Assembly (NCBI RefSeq): GCF_030127125.1
Contig: NZ_CP126156.1
Span: 868,001-932,000, forward strand
DNA: 64,000 bases
DNA from: Halobaculum litoreum
GTDB lineage: Archaea > Halobacteriota > Halobacteria > Halobacteriales > Haloferacaceae
Direction: 5' to 3'
The position numbers were made by a program, and so were the translations under genes. Below the pieces are notes generated by a model. The model worked only from the letters and a program-made list of their open reading frames with translations. It had not been told where the DNA came from and made no database searches. Positions 1 through 9,339 of the stretch are shown in pieces (the stretch's first letter is position 1; every line of letters starts with the position of its first letter).

Positions 1-240
1 TCCACCCGGTCACGGAGACGACCGGGCCGAGCAGCCGGACCTCGTACGCGACGAGCGCCACGGCGGGGACCGCGACCGCGAGCGCCGCTCCCCGACCGCG
101 ACGCGGGTCGCCCTGAGCCAGCGGCCGGCCGCCCCCTCGGCGACCGCCGCGGCGACGACGCACGCGACCGCGTGGCCGACGACCAGTATCGCCAGCGCGA
201 GCGCGTCCGGCTCCGGCGGCGGCGTCTGCAGCACCTGCAC
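1..240 (-). pseudogene. membrane protein, 3' end off the left edge, frameshifted
   Basis: The gene runs leftwards out of the window from a GTG at 240. Residues 8-35 are Ala/Val-rich and probably span the membrane. After ATRVAVG the open frame turns Arg-rich, but a neighbouring frame gives another hydrophobic stretch (ALAVAVPAVALVAYEV) up to the edge. This implies a one-base indel at a C4 run near position 90. Family not recognised. It lies 47 bp downstream of the formate dehydrogenase gene on the same strand and is separated from it by a hairpin. Function unknown. Confidence 0.45.
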
Positions 241-258
241 GGTCCCACCTCACGCGTC

Positions 259-279
259 CGTCGAAAAGCTGTTTCGACG
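259..279. terminator. 8-bp inverted repeat after fdhF
   Basis: CGTCGAAA at 259-266 and TTTCGACG at 272-279 form a perfect 8-bp stem with a 5-nt loop. The repeat sits between the stop of the formate dehydrogenase gene (288) and the next gene on the same strand (start 240). It may be a terminator or attenuator hairpin, or a protein-binding site. There is no strong T run after it on the minus strand. Confidence 0.35.
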
Positions 280-287
280 CCCCGGCG

Positions 288-3200
288 TCACTCGTCGGTC
301 GGGACGCCTTCGCCGTCGACCGGCGTCGCCCGGACGCTGGCGACCTTGTACTCCGGGATGCCGCTCGTCGGGTCGAAGTGCTCGGCGGTGAGCCGGTTCA
401 CGGCGCTCTCGGCGAAGTGCATCGGGACGAACAGCACGCCGTCGCCGGGGCGGTCGCTCACCTCGGCGCGCACCTCGATGGCGCCGCGGGCCGACTCCAC
501 CCGGACGCGCCCCCCCGTCGACGATCCCCAGCCGGTCGGCGGTCGCGGGGTTCACCTCGACGAACGCCTCGCTCACGTGGTCGACCAGCCCCGGCACCTT
601 CCGGGTGAGCGTCCCCGTGTGCCAGTGGTACAGCACCCGACCGCTCGTGAGCGTTAGGGGGGTACTCCTCGCTCGGGAGATCGCCCGGCTCGCCCGTGTC
701 GGCGGGGACGAACCGCGCCTTCCCGTCGTCGAAGTTGAACTCCTCGTCGTACAGGTACGGCGTCCCCGGGTCGTCGGCGTCGCGGCACGGCCACTGGAGG
801 CCGCCCTCCTCGCGGAGGCGGTCGTGGCTGATGCCGCCGTAGATCGGCGCGACCTCGGCGATCTCGTCCATGACCTCGGCCGGGCGGTCGTAGTCCCACG
901 CCGGCCCCTCGTGGGCGATCCGGCGGGCGAGCGACTGGACGATCCGCCAGTCCTGGCGCGCGTCGCCGGGCGGGTCGGCCGCCTTCCCGACCAACTGGAC
1001 GCGCCGCTCGGTGTTCGTCACGGTGCCCACCTTCTCGGAGACGGCCGACGCGGGGAGCACCACGTCGGCGTACGCCGTGGTCTCCGTCTCGAAGATGTCC
1101 TGCACGACGAGGAACTCGAGCGCCTCCAGCGCCTCCTCGGCGTGGGAGACGTCGGGCTCCGACAGCGCGGGGTTCTCGCCCATCACGTACAGCCCCTCGA
1201 CGGTACCCGCGAGAGCCTCGGTGAACACCTCGGGCACCTTCAGCCCGACCTCGCCGGGCGGGCGGACGCCCCACGCGTCCTCGAACTCGTCGAGCACGGC
1301 GGGGTCGGTCACGTCGCGGTAGCCCGGCAGCGAGTTGGGGAGCGTCCCCATGTCGCCGCCGCCGCCCTGCACGTTGTTGTGGCCGCGGAACGGCGACACG
1401 CCCGCGCCGGGCTTGCCGACGTTGCCCGTGACGAGCGCCAGATCCGCGAGCGCGAGGACGTTCTGCGTGCCGTGGCTGTGTTGGGTCATCCCCATCGCCC
1501 AGCCGAACACGACCGAGTCGGCCGTCGCGACGGTCTCGGCCGCGCGCTCCAGTTCCTCGGCCGGGACGCCGGCGAGGCGCTCGACCTCGTCGGGCGTGAA
1601 CGGCTCCACCTTCTCGACGAGCGCGTCGAAGTTGCGGGTGCGCTCGGCGACGAACTCGGCGTCGTGGAGGTCGTTGGCGACGATGTAGCGGATCAGCCCG
1701 TTGATCCACGCGACGTCGTAGCCGGGCGTCGTGCGGACGTACTGGCTCGCGTGCTCGGCGATCTCCACCTTCCGGGGGTCGAAGACTACGAGGTCGGCGC
1801 CGTCGTGGACGTTGCGCTTGATCCGCGTCGCCAACACCGGGTGGCTCTCGGTCGTGTTCGACCCGGTGATGAGGTAGGCGTCGGCCTCGCCGATGTCCTC
1901 GTTGATGCGGTTCGACATCGCGCCGAACCCGAGCGTCTGTTTCAGCGCCGCGACCGTCGACGAGTGGCACAGCCGGGCGCAGTTGTCGACGTTCTTCGTG
2001 CCCAACACCGTGCGGGCGAACTTCTGCAGCAGGTAGTCCTCCTCGTTCGTGCACTTCGAGGAGGCGAACGCCGCCAGCGCGTCCGGCCCGGACCGCTCGC
2101 GGATCGCCTCGAACCCCTCGGCGACCCGCGTGAGCGCCTCCTCCCACGACGCCGGGTGCAACTCGCCGTCGTCGCCGCGGACCAGCGGCGTCGTCAGCCG
2201 CTCGTCGGAGTCGGCGTACGCGAAGCCGAACTTCCCCTTCACGCAGGTGGAGAAGTCGTTGGCGGGCGCGTCCGCCGGGTCGTCGGTCGGCACCACCCCG
2301 AGCAGTTCGTCGTCCTTCGAGACGAGCTGGAAGCGGCAGCCGACGGCACAGTAGCCGCAGGTGGTCTCGGTGAAGTCGACGCCCCGCAGCCGGCGGTCGG
2401 CGACGCGGTCGGCGATGTCGAACAGCCACCCCTCCTTCAGCGTGCTCGCGGCGATCGACTCCGCGGTGTGCTCGCCCGCGAGCATCGCGGACCGACCCGC
2501 CTCGCCCGCCTTCCGTCTCGCCCACCGCAGCGCCGCCGCGAGGCCGTCGCGCTCGGCGCGCTCGTGGGTGGGGAGGGACCGTCGTCGCCCCCTCGCGCCG
2601 GCGCCGCCGGCCGCCGGTCTCGCTGGTCGCGCGGGCGGCCTTCTCGGCGTCGGCCCGCAGCGACTTCCCGACGCTGTTGGCGTGGGTGAACCCCGGGATG
2701 GGGAGCGTCGCGATGCCCGCCAGCCCCTGTTCGGTGAGCGAGCCGGTCGGACACACCGTCGCGCAGTGGCCGCAGGAGACGCACGCGGAGTCGGCCATCG
2801 TCTCGGCGTCCGACTGGAACCCGATCTCGGTGTCCTCGCCGGTGCCCTCCACCCGCAACACGCCCGACACCTGCACGTCGTTGCAGGCGTCGACACAGCG
2901 GGTGCAGGTGATGCACTTGTTGCGGTCGATCTGGATGAACGACGAGGTGTCGTCGAGCGGCTCGTACGCGCTGCGCTCGTCGAACACGCCGAACCGCGGC
3001 TCGTGGACGCCCGTCTCGATGGCGGCGTCCTGCAGTTCGCAGCGGCCGTTCTGGTTGCAGGTGGTACACCGGAGGTTGTGGTCCGACAACACCAGATCGA
3101 GGTTCACCTCCCGCGCCTCGCGGGCGTCGGCGGCGTCCGTGCGGACCGCGACGCCGTCCTCGACGGGCCTGGAACACGCCGCCACCAACTCGCCGTCGGC

Positions 3201-3631
3201 CTCGACGGTACACGTCCGACACGTCGAGCGCGGCCCGATGTCGTCCGAACAGTCGCCGCCGTCGCGGTCGTACGCGCACAGCGCCGGCACGGTGCCCTCG
3301 TACGGGACCCGCTCCATCGCGTCGAGGAGCGTCGACCCGGCGGGCACCGACACCTCGGTCCCGTCGACGGTGACCGTCACGGCGTCGCCCGCCGCCGCCG
3401 GCTCCGGCGTCGCGGCGTCCTCGCTCCCTCGCCGCACGAACAGGCGCCGCCGCAGCCGCCCGCGGCTCGCGTCTCCCCTCGCGGGTCGATCGGCGGGTCC
3501 GAGGCCGTCCCCGGCGTGAACGTCTCGGTCAGCGGCGTCGACGTGCGGGGGTCCGCCACCTCGGGGACCCGCGGGAGCGGCCCGGGCTCCTCCGGCTCGC
3601 CGTCCGCGTCGTTCGCGTCGTCGGCGCTCAC
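288..3631 (-). pseudogene. fdhF: formate dehydrogenase alpha subunit (molybdopterin oxidoreductase), multiply frameshifted
   Basis: Encodes an NAD-linked FdhF-type protein. Domains in order: an N-terminal CGGACSC segment; a 2Fe-2S ferredoxin-like domain (CAYDRDGGDC, CRTC); two 4Fe-4S clusters (CITCTRCVDAC and CVSCGHCATVC); the FdhF 4Fe-4S motif CGYCAVGC; the Mo/bis-MGD domain, in which NCARLCHSSTV supplies a Cys where some bacterial enzymes have selenocysteine; and a molydopterin-dinucleotide-binding C-terminus. The frame must be changed about four times, near 3428, 2588, 651 and 514. The last three lie at G5, C6 and G7 runs, and every segment keeps family-like sequence on both sides. GTG at 3631 overlaps the stop of the upstream NuoF-like gene by 4 bp, so the two form one operon. 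Sequencing indels are more likely than decay. Confidence 0.8.
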
Positions 3632-5126
3632 AGCTCACACACCCCCGGGGCAGCGGCCGTCGGCGTGGGCGCGCAGGTCAGCCTCGAAGTCGTCGAGGGC
3701 GGTCGCCAGCGGCCGGGCGGCGTCGACGCCGAAGCCGCACAGCGACGTGCGCGCCATCGTGCGGGCCAGTTCCCGGAGGCGGTCGTCGGGGAACTCGCCG
3801 GCGTACACCCGCCTGAGCAGTTCGTGCGCGCGGACGCTCCCCGTCCGACACGGGACACAGCGCCCGCAGTTCTCCTCGCGGGCGACGCGGACCCGGCGGC
3901 CGGCGACGACCACCGGACACGCCCCGCCGGGGCCGTCCTCGTACGCCTCGACGGAGCCGTTCGTCCCCAGCCCCGCCCCCGTCAGCGCCGGGGCCGACAC
4001 CGGCGTGTCGAGGTCGCGCGTCAGTCCGCCGAACTGCCCGCCGACGCAGGCGAACGCCGCCCGATCGCCGTCGCCGAGCGCCCGCGAGAGGCTCGCGTCC
4101 GTCGCCAGTTCGACGGTTCGGCGGTCGGGGCCGACCACCGTCACCAGCCGGGTGCCCGGGTCGGCCGCGTCGGGGTCGAGGTCGGGATCGTCGGGGAGGC
4201 GACGGCTCGCGCGACCGCCGCGAGCGTCCGCGGCGTGTGGACGAGCGTCGGTCGCTCGAACAGGCCCCACGCTTCGGGGCCCGGCGGGCGGCGCCGCGCC
4301 TCGACCCGGTCGGCCCCCTCCAGCGCCTCCAACAGCGCCGTCGGCTCGCCCGTCATGTACGCCGCGTCGGCGACCGCCACCTCGACGGTCGGGCCGCCCG
4401 CGCCGGCCACCGCGTCGCCGGCGGCGCGGACGCGGTCCGCGAGCACCGGCTCGCCGGTCGGGAGGGCGACGACCACGTCGGCGGCGTCGACGACGCGGGC
4501 GGCGAGCGCGGCGCCCGCGAGGACCCGTCCGGCGAGGCTCCCGACGAGCAGCCGGTCGGCGTCGACCTTCGGGTCCGCGTCGAGCGCGTTCACGACCACG
4601 ACGGGGTCGCCGTCGGCGTCGCGGGCGGCGCGCCAGCCCCCGCGACCGGCTCGTCCCGCCGGGCGTCGCCCCACCCCCGACCGCGGAGGCCGAGCGCGGC
4701 GCACGACGCCAGCACGTCGTCGCCGTCCGCCGCCGGCACGTCGACGGCGACCGGGTCGACCCACCCGGCGCCCCGGAGGGTCCGTCTGACGCCCGCCGAC
4801 AGCGGCCCGTCGCCGACGGGGAAGTCGCCGGGGGCCGCGTCGTGGTCGACGACCGCGTCGGCGTCGTCGGCGGGGAGGGCGCCCTCGGAGAGGACGCTCA
4901 CCCGCGCCGCCGCCCCGTTGGGGTCGACCGCGCGGTACGTCGCGGTGCGGCCCCCGGGTGATCGCCACCAGCGGACCGTGGACCGTCCCGGGCGACCCGA
5001 CCGCGCGAACCGAGACCGGCGCGTCGACGGCCTCGGCGGCACGCCGCGCCGCCGCGAGACGTCGCGCCCGCCGGCGGCGTCGAACGCGACGCGGACCGTC
5101 GCGGCGTCCGTGGGGGAAGATGACAC
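3628..5126 (-). pseudogene. NuoF-like NADH-binding/4Fe-4S subunit of the formate dehydrogenase, multiply frameshifted
   Basis: The C-terminal third contains EENCGRCVPCRTGS, the 4Fe-4S signature of NuoF (51-kDa subunit) and related hydrogenase/formate dehydrogenase subunits. A glycine-rich central region (VGGQFGGL, GTNGSVEAYEDG) precedes it. The N-terminal half is readable only by switching frame near 5045, 4955, 4635 and 4200, mostly at C4-C5 runs. A further shift at 3643-3651 (C5G4) would restore an ending CPGVCEL whose TGA overlaps the GTG of fdhF. Start taken as GTG at 5126. Expected role: electron transfer between formate oxidation and NAD(H). A TATA-like stretch near 5152 would serve the operon. 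The family call rests mainly on the Cys motif. Confidence 0.65.
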
Positions 5127-5323
5127 ACCGTGTCGTACCCCGGATTCGTCCAAAAGCGTTCGGGTGACTGAACGGTCGAACCGTCGGGTTTCGCCGGATG
5201 TCGGCCCGCTATCCACCGGGTGTGTACATCGACGGAGGCCCCGACGCGACCGCCGTCGACGTGGGTTCGCACGACGCTGTGACGCGGTCGGCCAGCTATG
5301 TCGCCGGCGCCGAACGGGCGCGT

Positions 5324-6493
5324 ATGGACACCGACGACCGGATCCCGGTCACGCTGCTGTGCGGCCCGCTGGGCGCGGGGAAGACGACGCTCGTCAACCG
5401 GCTGGTGGCGAACCCGGGCGACCGGCGGCTCGCGGTCGTCCTCAACGACATGGGCGAGGTGAACGTCGACGCCGCGACGGTCGAACGCGAGAGCGAGGAC
5501 GGCGTGGTCGACCTCTCGAACGGCTGCATCTGCTGTCGCCTCGGGGACGACCTCGTCGCGGAACTGCTCGACCTCGCCGACCGCCGGGAGTTCGACCACG
5601 TCGTGATCGAGGCGTCCGGGGTCTCCGAGCCGCTGCCGATCGCCCGCACGCTCACGGCGGCCGGCGAGGGGGGCGACCCCACCGAGCGCTTCCGGCTCGC
5701 CTCCGTGGTCGCCGTCGTCGACGCCTACGGCTTCTGGAAGGCGTTCGACCCCGAGGCCGGCCTCCCGGCCGACGCCCCCGAGCCGGAACGGCCGCTCGCG
5801 GAGGTGCTGGTCGACCAGATCGAGTTCTGCGACCGCCTGCTGCTCAACAAGTGCGACCTCGTGCCGGACGACGCCCTCGCCGCCGTCGAGGCGGCGATCC
5901 GGGAGCTGCAGCCGCGCGCGCCGATCCACCGCACCGCCGAGTCGGACGCCGACCCCGAGGTCGTCCTCGCGGGCGACTCCTTCGACTTCGACGCCGCGCG
6001 CCGCGCGCCCGGCTGGAGGCGTGCGCTGGCCGCGGGCCGGGACGGGGACGACGCGGCGGGCGCGGCGGCGTCCGGGGATCACGGCGGCCGCGGCCACGCA
6101 CACGACCACGGGGACGTGCCCGCCGCGGTCGCCCACGGCGTCGAGTCGGTCGTGTACGAGCGCGAGCGCCCGTTCGACCCCGAGCGGTTCGCGGCGTGGC
6201 TCGCCGACTGGGACGGCCGCGTCGTCCGCGCGAAGGGGTTCGCCCACGTCGCGAGCCGCCCGGACACGGTGATGGGACTGAGTCAGGCCGGCCCGGTGGT
6301 CCGGTTCGGGCCGCTGGGCGAGTGGGGCGACGACGAACCGCGGACGCGACTCGTGTTCATCGGCCGCGGCGTCGACGACGGGTCCGTCGAGGCGGCGCTC
6401 GACGACTGTCTCGCGGCTCGGGGGGATTCGCCGGCGCGCGCGGACCCGGACGCCGACCCGTTCCCCGTCGAGCGGCGACTCGACCGCGAGTGA
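5324..6493 (+). CDS. CobW/G3E family GTP-binding metallochaperone
   Basis: A G3E P-loop GTPase of about 389 aa from ATG 5324; the open frame extends upstream but the Walker A motif begins only 10 residues after this Met. Visible motifs: GPLGAGKTT (Walker A), NGCICC (the CxCC metal-binding motif of the COG0523 family), EASGVSEP, and NKCDLV (guanine specificity). A His-rich insert, GHAHDHGDVPAAVAH, separates the GTPase from the C-terminal CobW_C domain. The family delivers Zn, Co or other metals to target enzymes using GTP hydrolysis, in the cytoplasm. The CxCC motif plus the His loop favours zinc. Neighbours are zinc-finger micro-proteins and a zinc dehydrogenase, which fits but does not prove zinc handling. 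Confidence 0.85.
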   Translation: MDTDDRIPVTLLCGPLGAGKTTLVNRLVANPGDRRLAVVLNDMGEVNVDAATVERESEDGVVDLSNGCICCRLGDDLVAELLDLADRREFDHVVIEASGVSEPLPIARTLTAAGEGGDPTERFRLASVVAVVDAYGFWKAFDPEAGLPADAPEPERPLAEVLVDQIEFCDRLLLNKCDLVPDDALAAVEAAIRELQPRAPIHRTAESDADPEVVLAGDSFDFDAARRAPGWRRALAAGRDGDDAAGAAASGDHGGRGHAHDHGDVPAAVAHGVESVVYERERPFDPERFAAWLADWDGRVVRAKGFAHVASRPDTVMGLSQAGPVVRFGPLGEWGDDEPRTRLVFIGRGVDDGSVEAALDDCLAARGDSPARADPDADPFPVERRLDRE

Positions 6494-6496
6494 GGC

Positions 6497-6709
6497 TCAC
6501 AGCACCTCCTCCCGGAGGTCGTCCCACTCCTCGTGGAAGCCGTACGTGGCCGTGCTCCCGCCGCCGGTCGCCCGCCGGTACACGTCGTCGTACCGCAGGA
6601 GGGTCGTCCAGCCGTCGTGGAAGCTGTAGTCGCAGTACTGGCACACGCGACCTGCTTCGTCGCTGTCGTGTTTATTGTTGGTGTGTACACAGCTACCACG
6701 TGTGTTCAT
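6497..6709 (-). CDS. small zinc-finger-like protein
   Basis: About 70 aa from ATG 6709. CQYCDYSFHDGW supplies a CxxC pair, with an upstream Cys and His (CVHTNNKH) that could complete a site; the C-terminus is acidic and aromatic. The Met at 6709 is preferred over the longer frame because upstream residues are the reverse shadow of the divergent micro-gene. It converges on the CobW gene with a 3-bp gap and starts 24 bp from the divergent start at 6734. Function unknown. Haloarchaea carry many such micro zinc-finger proteins. Confidence 0.6.
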   Translation of the reverse strand: MNTRGSCVHTNNKHDSDEAGRVCQYCDYSFHDGWTTLLRYDDVYRRATGGGSTATYGFHEEWDDLREEVL

Positions 6710-6740
6710 ATCGCTCCGCCTACTGGCCGGGTTATGGCCA
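6704..6740. promoter_or_regulatory. overlapping divergent promoters of two micro-genes
   Basis: Only 24 bp separate the start codons at 6709 (minus) and 6734 (plus). The A/T-rich element expected about 27 bp upstream of the plus gene (TTCATATC, 6705-6712) covers the start codon of the minus gene. The counterpart for the minus gene (CCATAACCC on the minus strand) covers the plus start codon. The two promoters can therefore hardly be occupied at once. Confidence 0.45.
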
Positions 6741-6865
6741 CGGGAATCAGCGGGGCGTGTGAACAGTGCGACTGGTTCTACCTGGGAACCGGCTACCCGG
6801 AAGTGACGAAGGCGTACCACGACCACCTCCGCGAGGAACACCCGCGGACGTGGCTCCGGCGCTGA
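6734..6865 (+). CDS. micro zinc-finger protein (C2H2-like)
   Basis: 43 aa from ATG 6734. CEQC near the N-terminus and HDHLREEH near the C-terminus give a C-x2-C ... H-x-H-x4-H arrangement, with a Tyr-rich linker (YLGTGYPEVTKAYHD). This resembles the C2H2-like micro-proteins of haloarchaea. The longer upstream frame is the shadow of the opposite gene. Function unknown; nucleic-acid or protein binding is plausible. Divergent from the other micro zinc-finger gene. Confidence 0.6.
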   Translation: MATGISGACEQCDWFYLGTGYPEVTKAYHDHLREEHPRTWLRR

Positions 6866-6952
6866 GCGGGTCGGCGCCGAGCGACCGCGCGCGGAGAACG
6901 GGGACCGAGGGTCGCCGGCGACCGCCGCCGGCCGCCGCGAGCGGGCGCGGCG

Positions 6953-8113
6953 CTACGGCTCGAGGAGGACCTTCGTGACGCCCTCCTCGCGGTTGTCGAA
7001 CTTCTCGTACATCTCGGGCGCCTCCTCCAGACTCACGCGGTGGGAGACGACCCAACTCGGGTCCGCGCGCCCCTCGATGATGAGGTCGCGCAGCTGCCGG
7101 TTGTACTGCTTCACGTTGCACTGGCCGGTCCCGAGCTTCTGTCCCTTCTCGAACAGCTTGCCGAAGTCGATGCCGAGGCGACCCTGCGCGGCCATCTCGT
7201 CGGGCGCGCCGGGGTCCGAGGGGACGTACAGCCCGGGGATCCCGAGTTGGCCCGTCGGACGGACGACCTGCACGAGTTGGTTCAGCACGACCGCCGGGTT
7301 CTCCCGCGCCGGGTCGTACGCGTCCGAGCCGGGGTCCGTGTCCGGGTCGATCGCCTGGTAGCCGACGGCGTCGACGCCCTTGTCGACCTCGCCGCCGTGC
7401 TGTTGGGTGATCTGGTCGACCGGGTCGCCCTCCTCGAAGTTGATCCCGGTGGCGTCGCAGTGCTGTTCGGCGAGTTCGAGCCGGCTGGGCACGCGGTCGA
7501 CGACGTAGATCTCGGCCGCGCCCTTGATCTTGGCGCTGTAGGCGGCCATCAGCCCGACCGGCCCCGCGCCGAAGATCGCGACGGAGTCGCCCGGCTGGAG
7601 GTTCGCCAGTTCGGTGCCGTGCCACCCCGTCGGGAAGATGTCCGCCAGCAGGGCGAACGCGTCCTCGTGTTGGTCTCCCTCGGGCAGTTTCAGCGCGTTG
7701 AAGTCCGCGTACGGGATGCGGAGCTTCTCCGCCTGTCCCCCCTTGTACGGTCCCATCGCGACGTAGCCGTAGGCGCCGCCGGCGAAGCCGGGGTTGACGT
7801 TGGTACAGAACCCGGTGTAGCCGTTTTCGCAGTTCTCACAGAAGCCGCAGGCGACGTTGAACGGCGCGACGACGCGGTCGCCGACCGCCAGCGTCGACAC
7901 GGCGTCCCCGACCTCCGTCACGACCCCCATGTTCTCGTGGCCGAACACGATGCCGGCCTCCGCGGCCGTCCGACCCTCGTACATGTGGAGGTCCGACCCG
8001 CAGATACAGCTGGTCGTGATGTCGATGACGACGTCGTTCGGGTGTTCGATCTCCGGTTCCTCGACGTCCTCGATGGCCACTTCCTTCGGGCCCTTGTAAA
8101 CTACTGCTTGCAT
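6953..8113 (-). CDS. zinc-dependent alcohol dehydrogenase, glutathione-independent formaldehyde dehydrogenase-like
   Basis: 386 aa from ATG 8113 (a GTG 9 nt upstream is in frame). Medium-chain dehydrogenase: catalytic zinc motif CGSDLHMYEGR and GHENMG; structural zinc lobe CGFCENCENGYTGFC; NAD-binding GAGPVGLMAA followed by VVDRVPSR. The insertion GFAGGAYGYVAMGPYKGGQAEKLR and the long C-terminal half are typical of the formaldehyde dehydrogenase (FdhA)-like subfamily. It could oxidise formaldehyde or other aldehydes or alcohols with NAD. It sits at the downstream end of the sugar island and a few kb from the formate dehydrogenase genes, so a formaldehyde-to-formate route is possible, but the substrate is not certain. 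Confidence 0.85.
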   Translation of the reverse strand: MQAVVYKGPKEVAIEDVEEPEIEHPNDVVIDITTSCICGSDLHMYEGRTAAEAGIVFGHENMGVVTEVGDAVSTLAVGDRVVAPFNVACGFCENCENGYTGFCTNVNPGFAGGAYGYVAMGPYKGGQAEKLRIPYADFNALKLPEGDQHEDAFALLADIFPTGWHGTELANLQPGDSVAIFGAGPVGLMAAYSAKIKGAAEIYVVDRVPSRLELAEQHCDATGINFEEGDPVDQITQQHGGEVDKGVDAVGYQAIDPDTDPGSDAYDPARENPAVVLNQLVQVVRPTGQLGIPGLYVPSDPGAPDEMAAQGRLGIDFGKLFEKGQKLGTGQCNVKQYNRQLRDLIIEGRADPSWVVSHRVSLEEAPEMYEKFDNREEGVTKVLLEP

Positions 8114-8196
8114 TGTCCGCACCCGATCCTCGCGGCCGGTTCACATCACTCCGCAAGCAGGTTCCAACGCCGCCCGAAATCGGCGGCCGGCGGCGC

Positions 8197-9321
8197 TCAC
8201 GCGAGGTCGACGCGGACGCCGTCGGCGTCCGAGCGCTCGACGGCGTCGAGGACTCGCTGCACCTCGTACGCGTCCTCGAAGTCCGGGCGGAACGCCTCGT
8301 CGTCGCGGACCGCCGAGAGGAACTCGTAGTTCTCGTGGACGAACGTGTGCTCCCAGCCGATGACGTGGCCCGGCGGCCACCAGTGGTCGATGTACGGGTC
8401 GTCCTCGTCGGTGACCAGCACCGTCTCGTAGCCGCGGTCGTCGCCGGTCATCACCCGCAGTTCGTTCAGCCGCTCCAGCGAGAACTCCAGACTCCCCTTC
8501 GAGCCGTGCACCGCGATCGTGTGGTCGTTCTTGTGCCCCTCGGTCACCCGGCTGGCCTCGAACGTGCCCATCGCGCCGCTCTCGTACGTCACCTGCGCCG
8601 AGTACGCGTCGTCGACGGTGACCGGGCGGGTCTCGTCGGCGTCGCCCTCGACGGGGCGCTGTTCCGTGAACGTCCGGAGCTGTCCGGACACCGACGCGGC
8701 CTCGCCGACGCGGTCGCCGACGAGGAAGCGCGCGAGGTCGACCGTGTGCGCGCCCAGATCGCCGAGCGCGCCCGACCCGGCCAGCTCCTCGTCGTTGCGC
8801 CAGCTCCACGGCGCCTCCGGGTCCGACAGCCAGTCCTGGAGGTACCGCCCGCGGACCTGCCGGATCTCGCCGAGTTCGCCGTCGTCGATCAGCCGCTTCG
8901 CGTAGCGGATCGCGGGGACGAACCGGTAGTTGAACGCACAGCCGACCGGGACGTCCGCCTCGCGGGCGGCGTCGCGCATCCGCTCGGCGCCCGCCAGCGT
9001 CGGCGCCAGCGGCTTCTCACAGAGGACGGGCGTGCCGGCCGCCAGCGCGGCTACGGTCGGCTCGACGTGCAGGTGGTTCGGGCCGAGGTTGTAGAACGCG
9101 TCCACCTCGTCGACCACGTCGCGCCAGTCCGTCGCGGTGTGGGCGAAGCCGAGCGTGTCGGCGGCCTCCGCCAGCGCCGCCTCGTCGCGGCCGATCACGG
9201 TGTGTCGCTCCGTCTCCGGCGCGTCGTCGAAGAACATGGGGAGGCGGTCGAGCGCGTTCGCGTGCGCCTTGCCCATGAAGCGGTACCCCAGCACGCCGAT
9301 CCGGATGGGTTCGTCTGTCAT
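8197..9321 (-). CDS. Gfo/Idh/MocA family oxidoreductase
   Basis: 374 aa. Rossmann N-terminus IGVLGYRFMGKAHANAL, then the family signature EKPLAPTL (Lys as catalytic base) at about residues 104-111, and a GALGDLGAHTVDLARFL motif containing the usual His. Such enzymes oxidise or reduce cyclic sugars, sugar acids or inositols with NAD(P). It follows the isomerase/epimerase gene after an 18-bp gap on the same strand, so the pair is probably co-transcribed and acts on one substrate. The exact sugar cannot be read from the sequence. Confidence 0.85.
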   Translation of the reverse strand: MTDEPIRIGVLGYRFMGKAHANALDRLPMFFDDAPETERHTVIGRDEAALAEAADTLGFAHTATDWRDVVDEVDAFYNLGPNHLHVEPTVAALAAGTPVLCEKPLAPTLAGAERMRDAAREADVPVGCAFNYRFVPAIRYAKRLIDDGELGEIRQVRGRYLQDWLSDPEAPWSWRNDEELAGSGALGDLGAHTVDLARFLVGDRVGEAASVSGQLRTFTEQRPVEGDADETRPVTVDDAYSAQVTYESGAMGTFEASRVTEGHKNDHTIAVHGSKGSLEFSLERLNELRVMTGDDRGYETVLVTDEDDPYIDHWWPPGHVIGWEHTFVHENYEFLSAVRDDEAFRPDFEDAYEVQRVLDAVERSDADGVRVDLA

Positions 9322-9339
9322 GTCGTGGTCACCTCGCGG

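Noticed and set aside
605..2689. Long open frame on the plus strand opposite the formate dehydrogenase gene (694 codons)
   Set aside because: It is the reverse shadow of a real gene in very GC-rich DNA. Its translation is low-complexity Arg/Val/Gly/Asp without motifs, while the opposite strand carries intact iron-sulfur and molybdopterin signatures.
654..3638. Single 994-codon version of the FdhF N-terminal frame
   Set aside because: Only residues matching the 2Fe-2S and 4Fe-4S region are real; beyond about 2588 this frame becomes Arg-rich nonsense, and the true protein continues in the neighbouring frame.
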